Source of the DNA: Pogostemon cablin
Taxonomy: Eukaryota > Streptophyta > Magnoliopsida > Lamiales > Lamiaceae
DNA length: 64,000 nt
NCBI GenBank assembly: GCA_023678885.1
Contig: CM043013.1
Location: 26,934,291 to 26,998,290, forward strand
Direction: 5' to 3'
Below the pieces are notes generated by a model. That model ran no database searches, was not told the DNA's origin, and worked only from the letters and a program-made list of their open reading frames with translations. Below, one piece after another: positions 1-10,232 of the stretch. Position numbers and translations under genes: made by a program. Every line of letters begins with the position of its first letter. Position 1 is the first letter of the stretch.

Positions 1-2
1 AA

Positions 3-1192
3 ATGGGAAAGATACGAGAAGTCAAGTATCCCACTTGGCTCTCTAACATTGTGCCAGTAAGGAAGACAAATGGGCAGCTTAGAGTGTGTGTTGACTTCCG
101 TGACTTGAACTTGGCATGCCCAAAAGATGATTTTCCACTACCAATCACAGAACTTATGATTGATGCAACGACTGGGCACGAAGTGCTTTCATTTATGGAT
201 GGATCATCTGGTTACAATCAAATTAGCCTAGCTCCGGAAGATCAAGAGAAAACGGCCTTCCGCACTCCTAAAGGAATATACAGCTATAATGTTATGCCGT
301 TTGGCTTGAGGAATGCTGGCGCTACTTATCAACGAGCTATGCAAAGGATATTCGACGATATGCTTCATAAGAATGTCGAATGTTATGTGGATGACATTGT
401 AGTGAAATCAAAGAAGAAAAGGGACCATCTTAAGGATCTAAGGCAAATATTTGAGCGTCTCAGAAAATTCCAACTCAAGATGAACCCGCTTAAGTGCGCA
501 TTCGGAGTCTCTTCTGGTAAGTTCCTTGGATTCATTGTCCGACATCGTGGCATTGAGATTGACAAAGCAAAGATTGATGCGATAATGAAGATGCAGGTGC
601 CCCAAAATATACATGAGCTCAAGAGTTTGCAAGGTAAGCTGGCGTACTTAAGAAGATTCATATAAAATTTGGCCGGCCGATGCCAACCATTTAGCCATCT
701 TATGAAAAAAGGCAGCCCATTTGAATGGGATGAAGCTTGCACTAATGCATTTAACAGCATTAAGGCATATTTGATGAAGCCACCAGTGTTGGTTGCTCCA
801 ATAGCTGGACGTCCATTAATTCTCTACATATCTGCTCAAGAAAAATCAGTTGGAGCCTTGCTTACACAAAATAATGATGAAGAAAAGGAGTGTGCGTTGT
901 ACTATTTAAGTAGAACAATAACTCCAAATGAGTTAAAGTACTCACCAATTGAGAAGCTCTGTCTTGCTCTCATATTTGCGATTCAGAAGTTAAGGCATTA
1001 CTTTCAAGCTCATACTGTTTACTTGGTCTCGAAGGCCAACCCATTAAAGTTCGTAATGTCGAAGCCAGTGCTCTCTGATAGGCTCGCAAGGTGGTATCTC
1101 CAATTGCAGCAATTTGAAATTATCTACGTCCCACAAAAAGCAGTGAAAGGGCAAGTGCTGGCAGATTTCTTGGCTGATCATCCCATGCCTGC
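3..1192 (+). pseudogene. Tat pol, part 1: reverse transcriptase and first RNase H
   Basis: This partial polyprotein starts at the window edge inside the RT fingers. RT is recognised by VDFRDLN, the YNQI/PFGL region and the catalytic motif YVDDIVV. A TAA at 663-665 interrupts the frame before NLAGRCQPF, and the same frame continues through the gypsy-type RNase H (YISAQEKSVGALL, then SPIEKLCLAL) to the ADFLADHP linker. The frame stops at 1192 only because a 9-kb retrotransposon is inserted; it resumes in phase after the target duplication at 10233. It would have copied element RNA to cDNA in cytoplasmic particles. The stop and the insertion make it inactive. Confidence 0.9.
1188..1192. repeat. 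Target site duplication CCTGC of Athila 1 (partner at 10233-10237)
   Basis: CCTGC lies immediately before the 5' LTR (TGTTGAGAG) and again immediately after the 3' LTR (AACA) at 10233-10237. Five bases is the usual duplication for gypsy integrases, and this fixes the insertion point inside the Tat pol. Confidence 0.95.
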
Positions 1193-3169
1193 TGTTGAGA
1201 GAGGAATTTCACGTATTTTAGGTCTCACATTACACCGTTTTTGATAGAATGTGGCCATGATTTTGTATAGAATGGCATGGTTTTCATATCTTGCATAATT
1301 AAGATGCTACTAAGGTGTTTTTTTTAGTTTTGAAGGGTAAAACATGATCAAAAGTTCAAAGTTGGAATGAGGAGTGAAAGTGAGAAGGAATGCTGAAAAA
1401 TACAGTCCATGTTGCACAAATTTCTGTATTCTTATAGAAGTCCAAATTGATCATATGATATATGGTTGGAAAGCCACAGAAGAGAGGGTCATTTTGACGT
1501 AAAGAACACCCCAATTGGATTCCAAACGAGCAAGTTATGATCAAAGTGCTAACGTCGCACATGCTGTACCGAGCAGCAACTTTGCATGACTTTTTACATA
1601 TTCAAATGTTAGTTTTCTAAGAGTTTTTTATATGGATAGAAAGCCAAGGAAAAGAGAAATGCGTGAGCGCAAAAATCATTCAAATTGGAGTCTGTATGAA
1701 GAAGTTATGCTCAAAAGGGTGAAATCGCGCAGCGCAGTCTCCGCAGCTCGAGAGGTCGCTCGGCTCGAGCGGAACCCTCATTTTGCGAATTTCCAGCCGA
1801 GTAGTGTGCCCTCAGAGCCTACACGACGTTATCATTTCACCCATATGCTGCTCGGCAGGTTTGGGGGCCGCTCGGCCATGAGCTTGGCTCGAGCAAGGTG
1901 CCGAGCGGCCCAGTTCAGGGCCCAGACGGGGCCTGTTCGATGCAGCAGTGTATATATACCCTCAAATCGCGATTCTGAAGCAGTTTTGATCGCGAAAAAG
2001 CCCTGCATCAGTCCTAGAAACAATTAGGGAGATCAAAACACAAATTGGAGAGGACCCATCCATAACCCATCATCAATTCACACCTCTAATCCTTCCATAT
2101 CAGATTGAAAACCTGATTTCACCATCCATCCACTTTCAAGAGGGTTCCAAGTGCTAATTGAGGGAGAATCGAGCAATTGGAGACACGGAGAAGGAATGAA
2201 AGACTACGTCTACACTAGGGTTTCATAATTCCTTTCTTTTCCTTCCTTTTACTTTGATTTTTGGTATGAATTGCTTAGCCATGAGTGTTGCTTGTGACCT
2301 CATGGGCTAATTTTATATACAGTCCTAAGGTTTGATGGATTGATTTAATTGATTTGGGGATTTAGACCAAAGATTGGGATTTATGCAGTTGAGCTTTTGA
2401 TTTTACTTATGTTATACAGACTTGCTTATCTGCTTCGTAACGTCTTCATAATATATTCATGACATCCGCTATAATGCTTGGATTATTGTGTTAGCTTGTG
2501 TGCGTTCATGATTGGTATTGTCTATCTGTTAGAGATTAGAGTAGCTCCGATATAAGCACTTTAATTTCATGAACTGGTAAATCAAATACTTGATTAGTTT
2601 AGTGGAACAATGCAATTAGACAATCAAGTAGGAAGTGAATAGAACCGTGTAGTAATTCCATAAAATATCTTGTTAGTCGAACTTGCCATCCGGAGGTATT
2701 GTTGTTTGCTGGATTTGTATCTAGGAATAAGGCTTGGTAATATTTGCGCACCTTAGGATTTAAATCAGATTATACTGTTAGCTTAGAATCGAATCATATT
2801 CGGTGGGATAACAGGGATATGTGGTGTATTTTCAGTGAAACTGCATGAATGAACAATCGTAAGTTTAATAACCCAAATTGATTGGTCTCTACCTGATACC
2901 TTAGAATTGTTCGTCATCTCTTGATTAGAAACTTGCTTTTATTTTTATTGCTTTTTAATAATTCAGTTATTTAATATTTCAGTAATTTAGATAATTAATT
3001 CACTACAAACATTGGAAATGGTTACTTCCTTCTGATTAATTAGTAATTAATAGTAAAATAAATAATTAGCTATCTCAGTGGGATCGATAATTTAACTTGG
3101 GAGCTTGCTGCTACAATTGATATCCTTACACTTGAGGATTAAATTATAGTGCACAGAAAAAGCCTAACA
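1193..3169 (+). repeat. 5' LTR of Athila 1
   Basis: The 1977-bp LTR begins TGTTGAG and ends AACA, and pairs with 8254-10232. It contains a TATA box at 1951-1958 and, at about 1745-1910, a cluster of GCTCGG / CCGAGC and GCTCGAGC motifs on both strands. Open frames inside it (for example 1632-2027) are repeated in the other LTR and show no protein family features. Confidence 0.95.
1951..1958 (+). promoter_or_regulatory. LTR TATA box (TATATATA)
   Basis: TATATATA lies at the end of the GC-rich cluster, in the middle of the LTR, where the U3/R promoter is expected. The same box is at 9013-9020 in the 3' LTR. The transcription start is inferred to lie about 30 bp downstream. Confidence 0.6.
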
Positions 3170-3175
3170 AGTTTT

Positions 3176-3193
3176 TGGCGCCGTTGCCGGGGA
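3176..3193 (+). other. Primer binding site, tRNA-Asp type
   Basis: TGGCGCCGTTGCCGGGGA lies 6 bp after the 5' LTR. It matches the complement of a tRNA-Asp 3' end including CCA, the primer known for Athila elements. Confidence 0.9.
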
Positions 3194-3286
3194 CAGTTTA
3201 ATTATTTATTTTCTTTTATTACTTAGTTAATTAGAATATTTTCTTTGGGATTTAATTATTTTACTTTGGATTTTTCTTGAAGTTGC

Positions 3287-6200
3287 ATGCAAACTAGGTC
3301 AAAGACGAGAGCACAAGATCTTGAATTTGATCCCGAAATTGAAGCTTCTGCGAGGAAAAGAAGAGTAAAATCAAAGAATACCAAAGCACCTCTTAAAGCA
3401 ATTTTAGAGGAGGAAGAAGTGCAGATTGAGAATCAGGCTATCCTAGAAGAGGCTGAATCGGAGTTTGAATCAGAATCTGAGACAGAACCTGAAACAGCAT
3501 CAATGGGAGAAAGAGTCGATGAGGATGACATCGTCATCCGAGAGACATTCAAGTCCACCAATCTAGGAGGATTAGGCGTAGTTGAAGCCGTTCAAGCTGA
3601 TAAAACGAACGACATAAGGCCAGCCCTGATTCATATGATGGAGAAAAACCCATTTGCCGGAGGCATTTTTTATGAGCCCTATGGCCATCTTAAGAGTTTC
3701 AACAGCTACATGGATACAGTGAAAGCTGCTGATGCTACTAATGATAGATGGAAGATGAGGCTTTTTCAGTTTTCATTGGTTGATAAGGCAAGGGAGTGGT
3801 ATGATAAGCTAAAGGGAGACAGTTGCTCAAATTGGACTGAGTTGCAGCAGTTGTTCGTGGATCGATTTATGCCACCAGGAAAGGTTCTTTTACTGAAACA
3901 GGAAATCAATCAATTCAAGCAGCGGAGAGATGAGTCGTCTGGAGAGGCTTGGGAAAGGTTTACTGATGCATTGAGGAGATGCCCACAGCATGGATTCAAA
4001 AAGTCTCAACTCATCAGTGTCTTCTATAATGGCCTTGACAACGAATCTAGAGTGTTGGTTGATGCTTCTATGGGAGGAACAATTTTTGGCAAAACATCCA
4101 ATGCCGTAGAGAAATTATTTGATGATATCTCTTTGAACTCAAGGGATTGGCCATCTGAGAGGATCCGAGGGACTTATATACTTGGTAAAGTTGCAAAGGT
4201 TGAAGAGAAATTTTCTGAAGCTGATAAGAATGATAAGGTTGTCGCTCAATTGGAACAGATGAATAAGAACCTGATTACTCTGATATCAGGTAATAATGGG
4301 GGAGGCAACCGAGGGTCTGCAAGTGATGATGTGGTGATGAACCTTCAAGAGGTCGAGGATGCTAATTGGGCTATGGGGCAGAATCTTCAGGGTTCGAGAG
4401 CTCCTCAAAATTGGCAAGGAAATAGGTACCCTCAAGGTAATTCGAACCAGAGGAATATCCAAGGGGGAGGTCCTAATAATCAAGGAGGCAATTGGCAGAA
4501 TCAGAGGCATGAGAACTTCTCTTATTCAAATCCGAATAATGCAGTTCCATATCCTCCTAATTTTGATCATGGCGCTAAGACTGAAGAAGTGAAGTCAAGT
4601 ATTGACGATGTGTTAGCAAGATACATGTAGAAGAATGATGCCGATATAAACAAGATCAATAATTACATTGTTCTCATGGACTCGAATATGACCAAACAGA
4701 ATGAGGAAGTGAACAAGCAGTTGAAGAATTTGTCATATAACATAGGGCAGATCTCCACTACAGTAAATCAGCAGCAAGTGCAGTTACAGAAAGGAAAGTT
4801 TCCTTCGGATACGGAAATCAACCCAAAGGAGAGTGTTAATGCGATCACGTTGAGATCCGAGAAGCATTGTAAAGGTCCAAAACTGATGCAGGACCTCACA
4901 GAACTTGTACTGAATAAAGCAGAACAGAAGCAGTACGAAATAGGGATAGAGCAGGACCGATTAGACGCCGTTCGGCTACCGGCTCGGCCCGAGCAGACTG
5001 CCGAGCAGGTTCAGATGCTGCCGAGTGGGACTCTGGCTAGTTCCGACGTGTCTTCCAGTTCAGGTGGAACCCAGCTCGGCACCGCTCGTCTTCCACTCGA
5101 GCCGAGCGAGCCGGCAAGCTGCCCTCCAGGGTTTTCTGCGCGTCTGAATTCTGTACAGAGTCAATCTGATCTGGAAATTTCTGATAAAAAGTGGCAGAGA
5201 GCGAAGAAACTGAGAGAAGCGGAACAGGTATTCGAGAGAGACAGTTTGGGACTTCCAATTACAAAGGTACCAATTCCTTTCCCTCAAAGATTCATGTCAA
5301 AAAGCCTTGATGAGAAGTTTCGTAAGTTCACTGATGTTATGAGGGATGTCCAAGTCACTATTCATTTCTCGGAAGCATTGGAAGAGATGCCACATTATTC
5401 AAGGTTCATCAAGGAAATTATCTCCAGAAAGAGGAAGCTTAACAGTGTGGAGACAGTGAATCTGACAGAGAACTGCATCTCTATTATTCAGAAAAAGCTT
5501 CTAGAAAAATTGAAGGATCCAGGGAGCTTCATCATTCCCTGTGAGATTGGAAAAGGACCATCTAGGAGAGCACTGTGTGATTTAGGAGCCAGTATAAATT
5601 TGATGTCTTTATTAGTGTTCAAGAAGCTTGGTTTGGGGGAGTTGAAACCTGCGTCTGTTGCCCTACAGTTAGCAGATCGATCGTTGACATACCCCGAGGG
5701 AGTGATTGAAGATGTGCTAGTGAAGGTGTCGAATTTGACTTTTCCTGTGGATTTCCTTGTACTTAACATGGAGGATGAAAAGGATGGTGCACCTCTGATC
5801 TTGGGGCATCCATTCCTTGCAACTGGAAGGGCTCTGATTGATGTGTTCAAATGAGAGTTGAGGCTTAGAGCTGATGATAAGGAGATTGTCTTTTCTTTGA
5901 ATAAGGAGATGCAGTGGCCCACGGATCAGCAGCAGTGCAAGTCTGTGGATATAGTGGACACAGAGCATGATGAGAACTTTATCCTTTCTAATGCAGAGTT
6001 TGAGAATTTGTCTAATGATGCATGTATTGATTATCTTGAGAAGCTATTTTCATTGGGCAATGCTAGTGTGAATCGGAATAATAGGTCCACTGTTGAAGTA
6101 GGGATGAAGCCTGCTGCTAAGGAAGAGAAGCAAAAGAGCCAAAGCATTGAAGTGGTAGAGGAGATCGCAGGACCAGGCGTATCTCTTACTTTTCCTACTA

Positions 6201-6367
6201 CTAACTCTAATGTGATATTTGATAATCTTTTAGTTGCAGTAAAGATGGATGATCCACATCTGAAGCCTCCGAACATACCTCCAGATTTTTATTCTTATAT
6301 TGATGTTGAAAATTCTAACTTGTTTGATCCTTATTTTGTTACGCAGGTTGAGCCTACAATTGAATAG
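3287..6367 (+). pseudogene. Athila 1 gag-protease reading frame with two in-frame stops
   Basis: One frame runs from ATG 3287 (MQTRSK) to 6367, broken by TAG at 4628-4630 and TGA at 5852-5854. Gag spans roughly the first 450 codons, with capsid-like motifs WKMRLF and AREWYDKL, then an Asn/Gln/Gly-rich stretch with no CCHC finger. A variable linker at 4960-5115 carries the CTCGG/CCGAG motif cluster. The aspartic protease has ALCDLGAS at about 5570, and the region typical of Athila proteases (PLILGHPFLATG) ends at the second stop. After the protease come about 170 further codons and then no RT. The TGA replaces a codon just after the conserved protease C-terminus. The product would be structural protein and its processing enzyme; the stops probably block full-length product. 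Confidence 0.85.
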
Positions 6368-6701
6368 AAGATTAACAAGAAGGAATCAAGCCAGTCATGG
6401 GAGGAAAAGAATTTAAAGAGTCATATTTCAGTGACAAAGAAGGGTGAGATGGTTAGTACAGAAAATAAGAGAGGATGGAAGTACTTGAAAGTAAAGATGA
6501 GAGAAGACTATCCTCTGATCCAGTAGTTGAAAAGAGGTATCCCGTCGTGACTCTCCGACGTTAAACATGAGCGCTTGTTGGGGGCTGTCCCTTCCGTTTT
6601 ATTGCTTTTATATGTCTGTGTTGGTGTAGGAGTTTTATTAGGTGTTGCTTGACTGCGGTATATACTTCTTTGCAAACTTAGTTTCTCACTTCGTTTAATC
6701 T

Positions 6702-6713
6702 AAGTTTGGGGGG
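6702..6713 (+). promoter_or_regulatory. Internal polypurine tract AAGTTTGGGGGG
   Basis: This tract nearly duplicates the terminal tract AAGTTTGGGGGTT at 8241-8253. An equivalent copy, AAGTTTAGGGGG, is at 51357-51368 in Athila 2 at the same position relative to pol. It could act as a second plus-strand primer; that role is inferred. Confidence 0.5.
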
Positions 6714-7578
6714 TAACGTACATACCTTGTCTTGCAGTGTCGAAATAGAATTTTTACATTGTGTTGTTGCTTGGAGAGTCAATTTTTTGCGGATTCTTAA
6801 TATTCTTGATTTATTTGAGAATATTGAGGGTTTGATTTTTTGCGATTTTTCAGGTTTCGTGTTTTGTTTTGTGTGTTGTTTGTTGGTCCTAGTGTTAGTA
6901 TAGTCGATTTATGGATCTCTGTGATGTTTTTTTCAATTTTTCTTAGCACTTGAGGGTATTATATTGTGTGGATGGATGATATTGGATTGTTGATTAGGAG
7001 TTCATGGTGGTATTCATAGAGTTATGTGTTATTGATTCATGTTGTATGATAGTACTTGAGAAACAATTTGAGATTGTGCTTAGATATTGAGATGCTTGAA
7101 ATTTGATTATGTGCAAGAATGATTAGCTATGTAGCTTGATTAGGTTTGCTCGTTCATTCCTATAGCCATGTGAGATTTGAGCCTTTTGAAATCATGACAA
7201 ATTGCATGATTCAGTTTATTCTTGTGAGTATCGTTCATACACACGTATTCTAGAACTTGGCTTTATATCTTGCTTGAAGCTACATGTTTAATTAAATAAT
7301 AGAAAATGATCTTAGGCCATCTTTGTTATTTATTAGTCACTAGCCAAATTATTATCCTACCTATTGAAACTATCCGTAGTTAACCCTTTTGAGCCTGAAA
7401 AGCCATATTTGTTGGAAGCCTACGTGATAAGCCAATTGATCCATTTGTTAGCCTTTAAAAATCCCTACCTAGTAGAGAGTTGAAGGAGTCAATTTGGTAT
7501 CTTGAGAAGAAACATAAAAGGAGAATAAGTTGGAAGTGATGAAAATTATTGAAAAGAATAGTTAAATTGTTGCATAAA

Positions 7579-7635
7579 GGGTAGTGCCCAAAACTGGTAC
7601 CCCATGAAAAAGGGTAGTGCCTGAAACTGGTACCC
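7579..7635 (+). repeat. Two tandem hairpins, GGGTA...TACCC
   Basis: Copies lie at 7579-7602 and 7612-7635. Each has a 5-bp stem GGGTA/TACCC, a GTG bulge, a CC/GG pair and a 7-base loop. The same pair occurs at 42796-42857 and 55073-55134, where the first hairpin has an extra base pair on both arms (GGGATA/TATCCC). Confidence 0.7.
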
Positions 7636-8240
7636 TTATTTGAAAAAGAAAAAAAAAAGAGAAAAGAAAAGAGGGAAGAAGAAAAAAAATTTCAAGTAAG
7701 GATGTGATGTTCAAAAGTGTAGGAGGAATCAAATTGCAAGAAGCATTGAAGAGCGTTGAAGAAGAAAGAAGAAAGTGAAGATGTTTGATGAAATATGTAA
7801 GTCTTCTTTGATTCTCTACTAGTGATTGAGTCACGATATCCATATATTTCCTACATTTACCAAAGAGCCAACATTACAACCAAATGCAAGACCTTTGTGA
7901 TCCTATTGTTGAAATTATTCATTTAGTCGAGAGTTGAGATGATTGCCAAGCTTATGGTTACGCGTGTGTTTGAATTGACCTTGAGTGTAAACACCTTACC
8001 CTGAAGTGTATATCTCACACTTGAGCGATGAGCGTAAATACTACCCGTGAGAATGGTGGATGAGCATTCCGAAAAAGTGAAGTAGTTGATTTGAATTGTA
8101 TGTTCTTAGATGGATGGTTGTCTTAGTATTTGAAGTATGATTTTTGAATTATTATATTTTCTTGGATGTGAAGTTGTGAAATTTCCTCTCAATTACTCTA
8201 TTGGTTTTATATGTCGTTGCCTTCGGGACGAGCAATAGGT

Positions 8241-8253
8241 AAGTTTGGGGGTT
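8241..8253 (+). promoter_or_regulatory. Terminal polypurine tract of Athila 1
   Basis: AAGTTTGGGGGTT directly precedes the 3' LTR (TGTTGAG), the position of the plus-strand primer in LTR retroelements. Confidence 0.85.
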
Positions 8254-10232
8254 TGTTGAGAGTGGAATTTCACGTATTTTAGGTCTCACATTACACCATT
8301 TTTGATAGAATGTGGCCATGATTTTGTATAGAATGGCATGGTTTTCATATCTTGCATAATTAAGATGCTACTAAGGTGTTTTGTTGAGTTTTGAAGGGTA
8401 AAACATGATCAAAAGTTCAAAGTTGGAATGAGGAGTGAAAGTGAGAAGGAATGCTGAAAAATACAGTCCATATTGCACAAATTTCTGTATTCTTATAGAA
8501 TTCCAAATTGATCATATGATATATGGTTGGAAAGCCACAGAAGAGAGGGTCGTTTTGACGTAAAGAACACCCCAATTGGATTCCAAACGAGAAAGTTATG
8601 ATCAAAGTGCTAACGTCGCACATGCTGTACCGAGCAGCCATTTTGCATGATTTTTTACATATTCAAATGTTTGATTTTCTAAGATTTCTTTATATGGATA
8701 AAAATCCAAAGAAAATAGGAATGCGTGAGCGCAAAAATCATTCAAATTGGAGTCCATATGAAGAAGTTATGCTCAAAAGGGTGAAATCGCGCAGCGCAGT
8801 CTCCGCAGCTCGAGAGGTCGCTCGGCTCGAGCGGAACCCTCATTTTGCGAATTTCCAGCCGAGTAGTGTGCCCTCAGAGCCTACACGACGTTACCGTTTC
8901 ACCCATATGCTGCTCGGCAGGTTTGGGGGCCGCTCGGCCATGAGCTTGGCTCGAGCAAGGTGCCGAGCGGCCCAGTTCAGGGCCCAGACGGGGCCTGTTC
9001 GATGCAGCAGTGTATATATACCCTCAAATCGCGATTTTGAAGCAGTTTTGATCGCGAAAAAGCCCTGCATCAGTCCTAGAAACAATTAGGGAGATCAAAA
9101 CACAAATTGGAGAGGACCCATCCATAACCCATCATCAATTCACACCTCTAATCCTTCCATATCAGATTGACAACCTGATTTCACCATCCATCCACTTTGA
9201 AGAGGGTTCCAAGGGATAATTGAGGGAGAATCGAGCAATTGGAGACACGGAGAAGGAACGAAAGACTACGTCTACACTAGGGTTTCATAATTCCTTTCTT
9301 TTCCTTCCTTTTACTTTGATTTTTGGTATGAATTGCTTAGCCATGAGTGTTGCTTGTGACCTCATGGGCTAATTTTATATACAGTCCTAAGGTTTGATGG
9401 ATTGATTTAATTGATTTGGGGATTTAGACCAAAGATTGGGATTTTATGCAGTTGAGCTTTTGATTTTACTTATGTTATGCAGACTTGCTTATCTGCTTCG
9501 TAACGTCTTCATAATATATTCATGACATCCGCTATAATGCTTGGATTATTGAGTTAGCTTGTGTGCGTTCATGATTGGTATTGTCTATCTGTTAGAGATT
9601 AGAGTAGCTCCGCTATAAGCACTTTAATTTCATGAACTGGTAAATCAAATACTTGATTAGTTTAGTGGAACAATGCAATTAGACAATCAAGTAGGAAGTG
9701 AATAGAACCTTGTAGTAATTCCAGAAAATATCTTGTTAGTCGAACTTGCCATCCGGAGGTATTGTTGTTCGCTGGATTAGTATCTAGGAATAAGACTTGG
9801 TAATATTTGCGCACCTTAGGATTTAAACCAGATTATACTGTTAGCTTAGAATCGAATCATATTCGGTGGGATAACAGGGATATGTGGTGTATTTTCAGTG
9901 AAACTGCATGAATGAACAATCGTAAGTTTAATAACCCAAATTGATTGGTCTCTACCTGATACCTTAGAACTATTCGTCATCTCTTGATTAGAAACTTGCT
10001 TTTATTTTTATTGCTTTTTAATAATTCAGTTATTTAATATTTCAGTAATTTAGATAATTAATTCACTACAAACATTGGAAATGGTTACTTCCTTCTGATT
10101 AATTAGTAATTAATAGTAAAATAAATAATTAGCTGTCTCAGTGGGATCGATAATTTAACTTGGAAGCTTGCTGCTACAATTGATATCCTTACACTTGAGG
10201 ATTAAATTATAGTGCACAGAAAAAGCCTAACA
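8254..10232 (+). repeat. 3' LTR of Athila 1
   Basis: This is a 1979-bp copy of the 5' LTR, ending AACA and followed by CCTGC. A few dozen substitutions and small indels separate the pair by eye. The TATA box is at 9013-9020. Confidence 0.95.

Larger units (their letters stand above)
6368..8253 (+). other. Athila 1 3' untranslated region, env-like ORF absent
   Basis: I see no protein-family ORF here. At about 6540 it joins sequence similar to that following pol in Athila 2 (CGTCGTGACTCT, then GTTAAAC, then TGTTGGGGGCT). It then holds an internal polypurine tract, an AT-rich stretch, a hairpin pair at 7579-7635 and the terminal polypurine tract. The segment equivalent to the env-like gene at 52.3-54.4 kb is missing. 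Confidence 0.7.
1193..10232 (+). mobile_element. Athila-type Ty3/gypsy element 1, complete ends, gag-protease only
   Basis: This is a 9040-bp element with LTRs at 1193-3169 and 8254-10232, a tRNA-Asp-type primer binding site, a polypurine tract and a perfect 5-bp target duplication. The gag start MQTRSK and the protease are Athila-like. After the protease there is no RT, RNase H, integrase or env-like ORF: sequence similar to that following pol in Athila 2 (about 51190) resumes at about 6540. The two LTRs look roughly 98 percent identical by eye, so insertion is fairly recent. It looks like a non-autonomous deletion derivative. Confidence 0.93.

Noticed and set aside
1..1192. Endogenous pararetrovirus
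   Set aside because: The RT is followed by RNase H, a second RNase H and integrase, with LTRs, as in Tat retrotransposons; no movement or coat protein genes are present.
1632..2027. 131-codon ORF repeated at 8598-9089
   Set aside because: Both copies lie within the Athila 1 LTRs and overlap the GC-rich motif cluster and TATA box. The repetition reflects LTR identity and no protein features are visible.
4286..4592. Alternative-frame ORFs on both strands of gag
   Set aside because: They are shadows of the Asn/Gln/Gly-rich low-complexity part of Athila gag.
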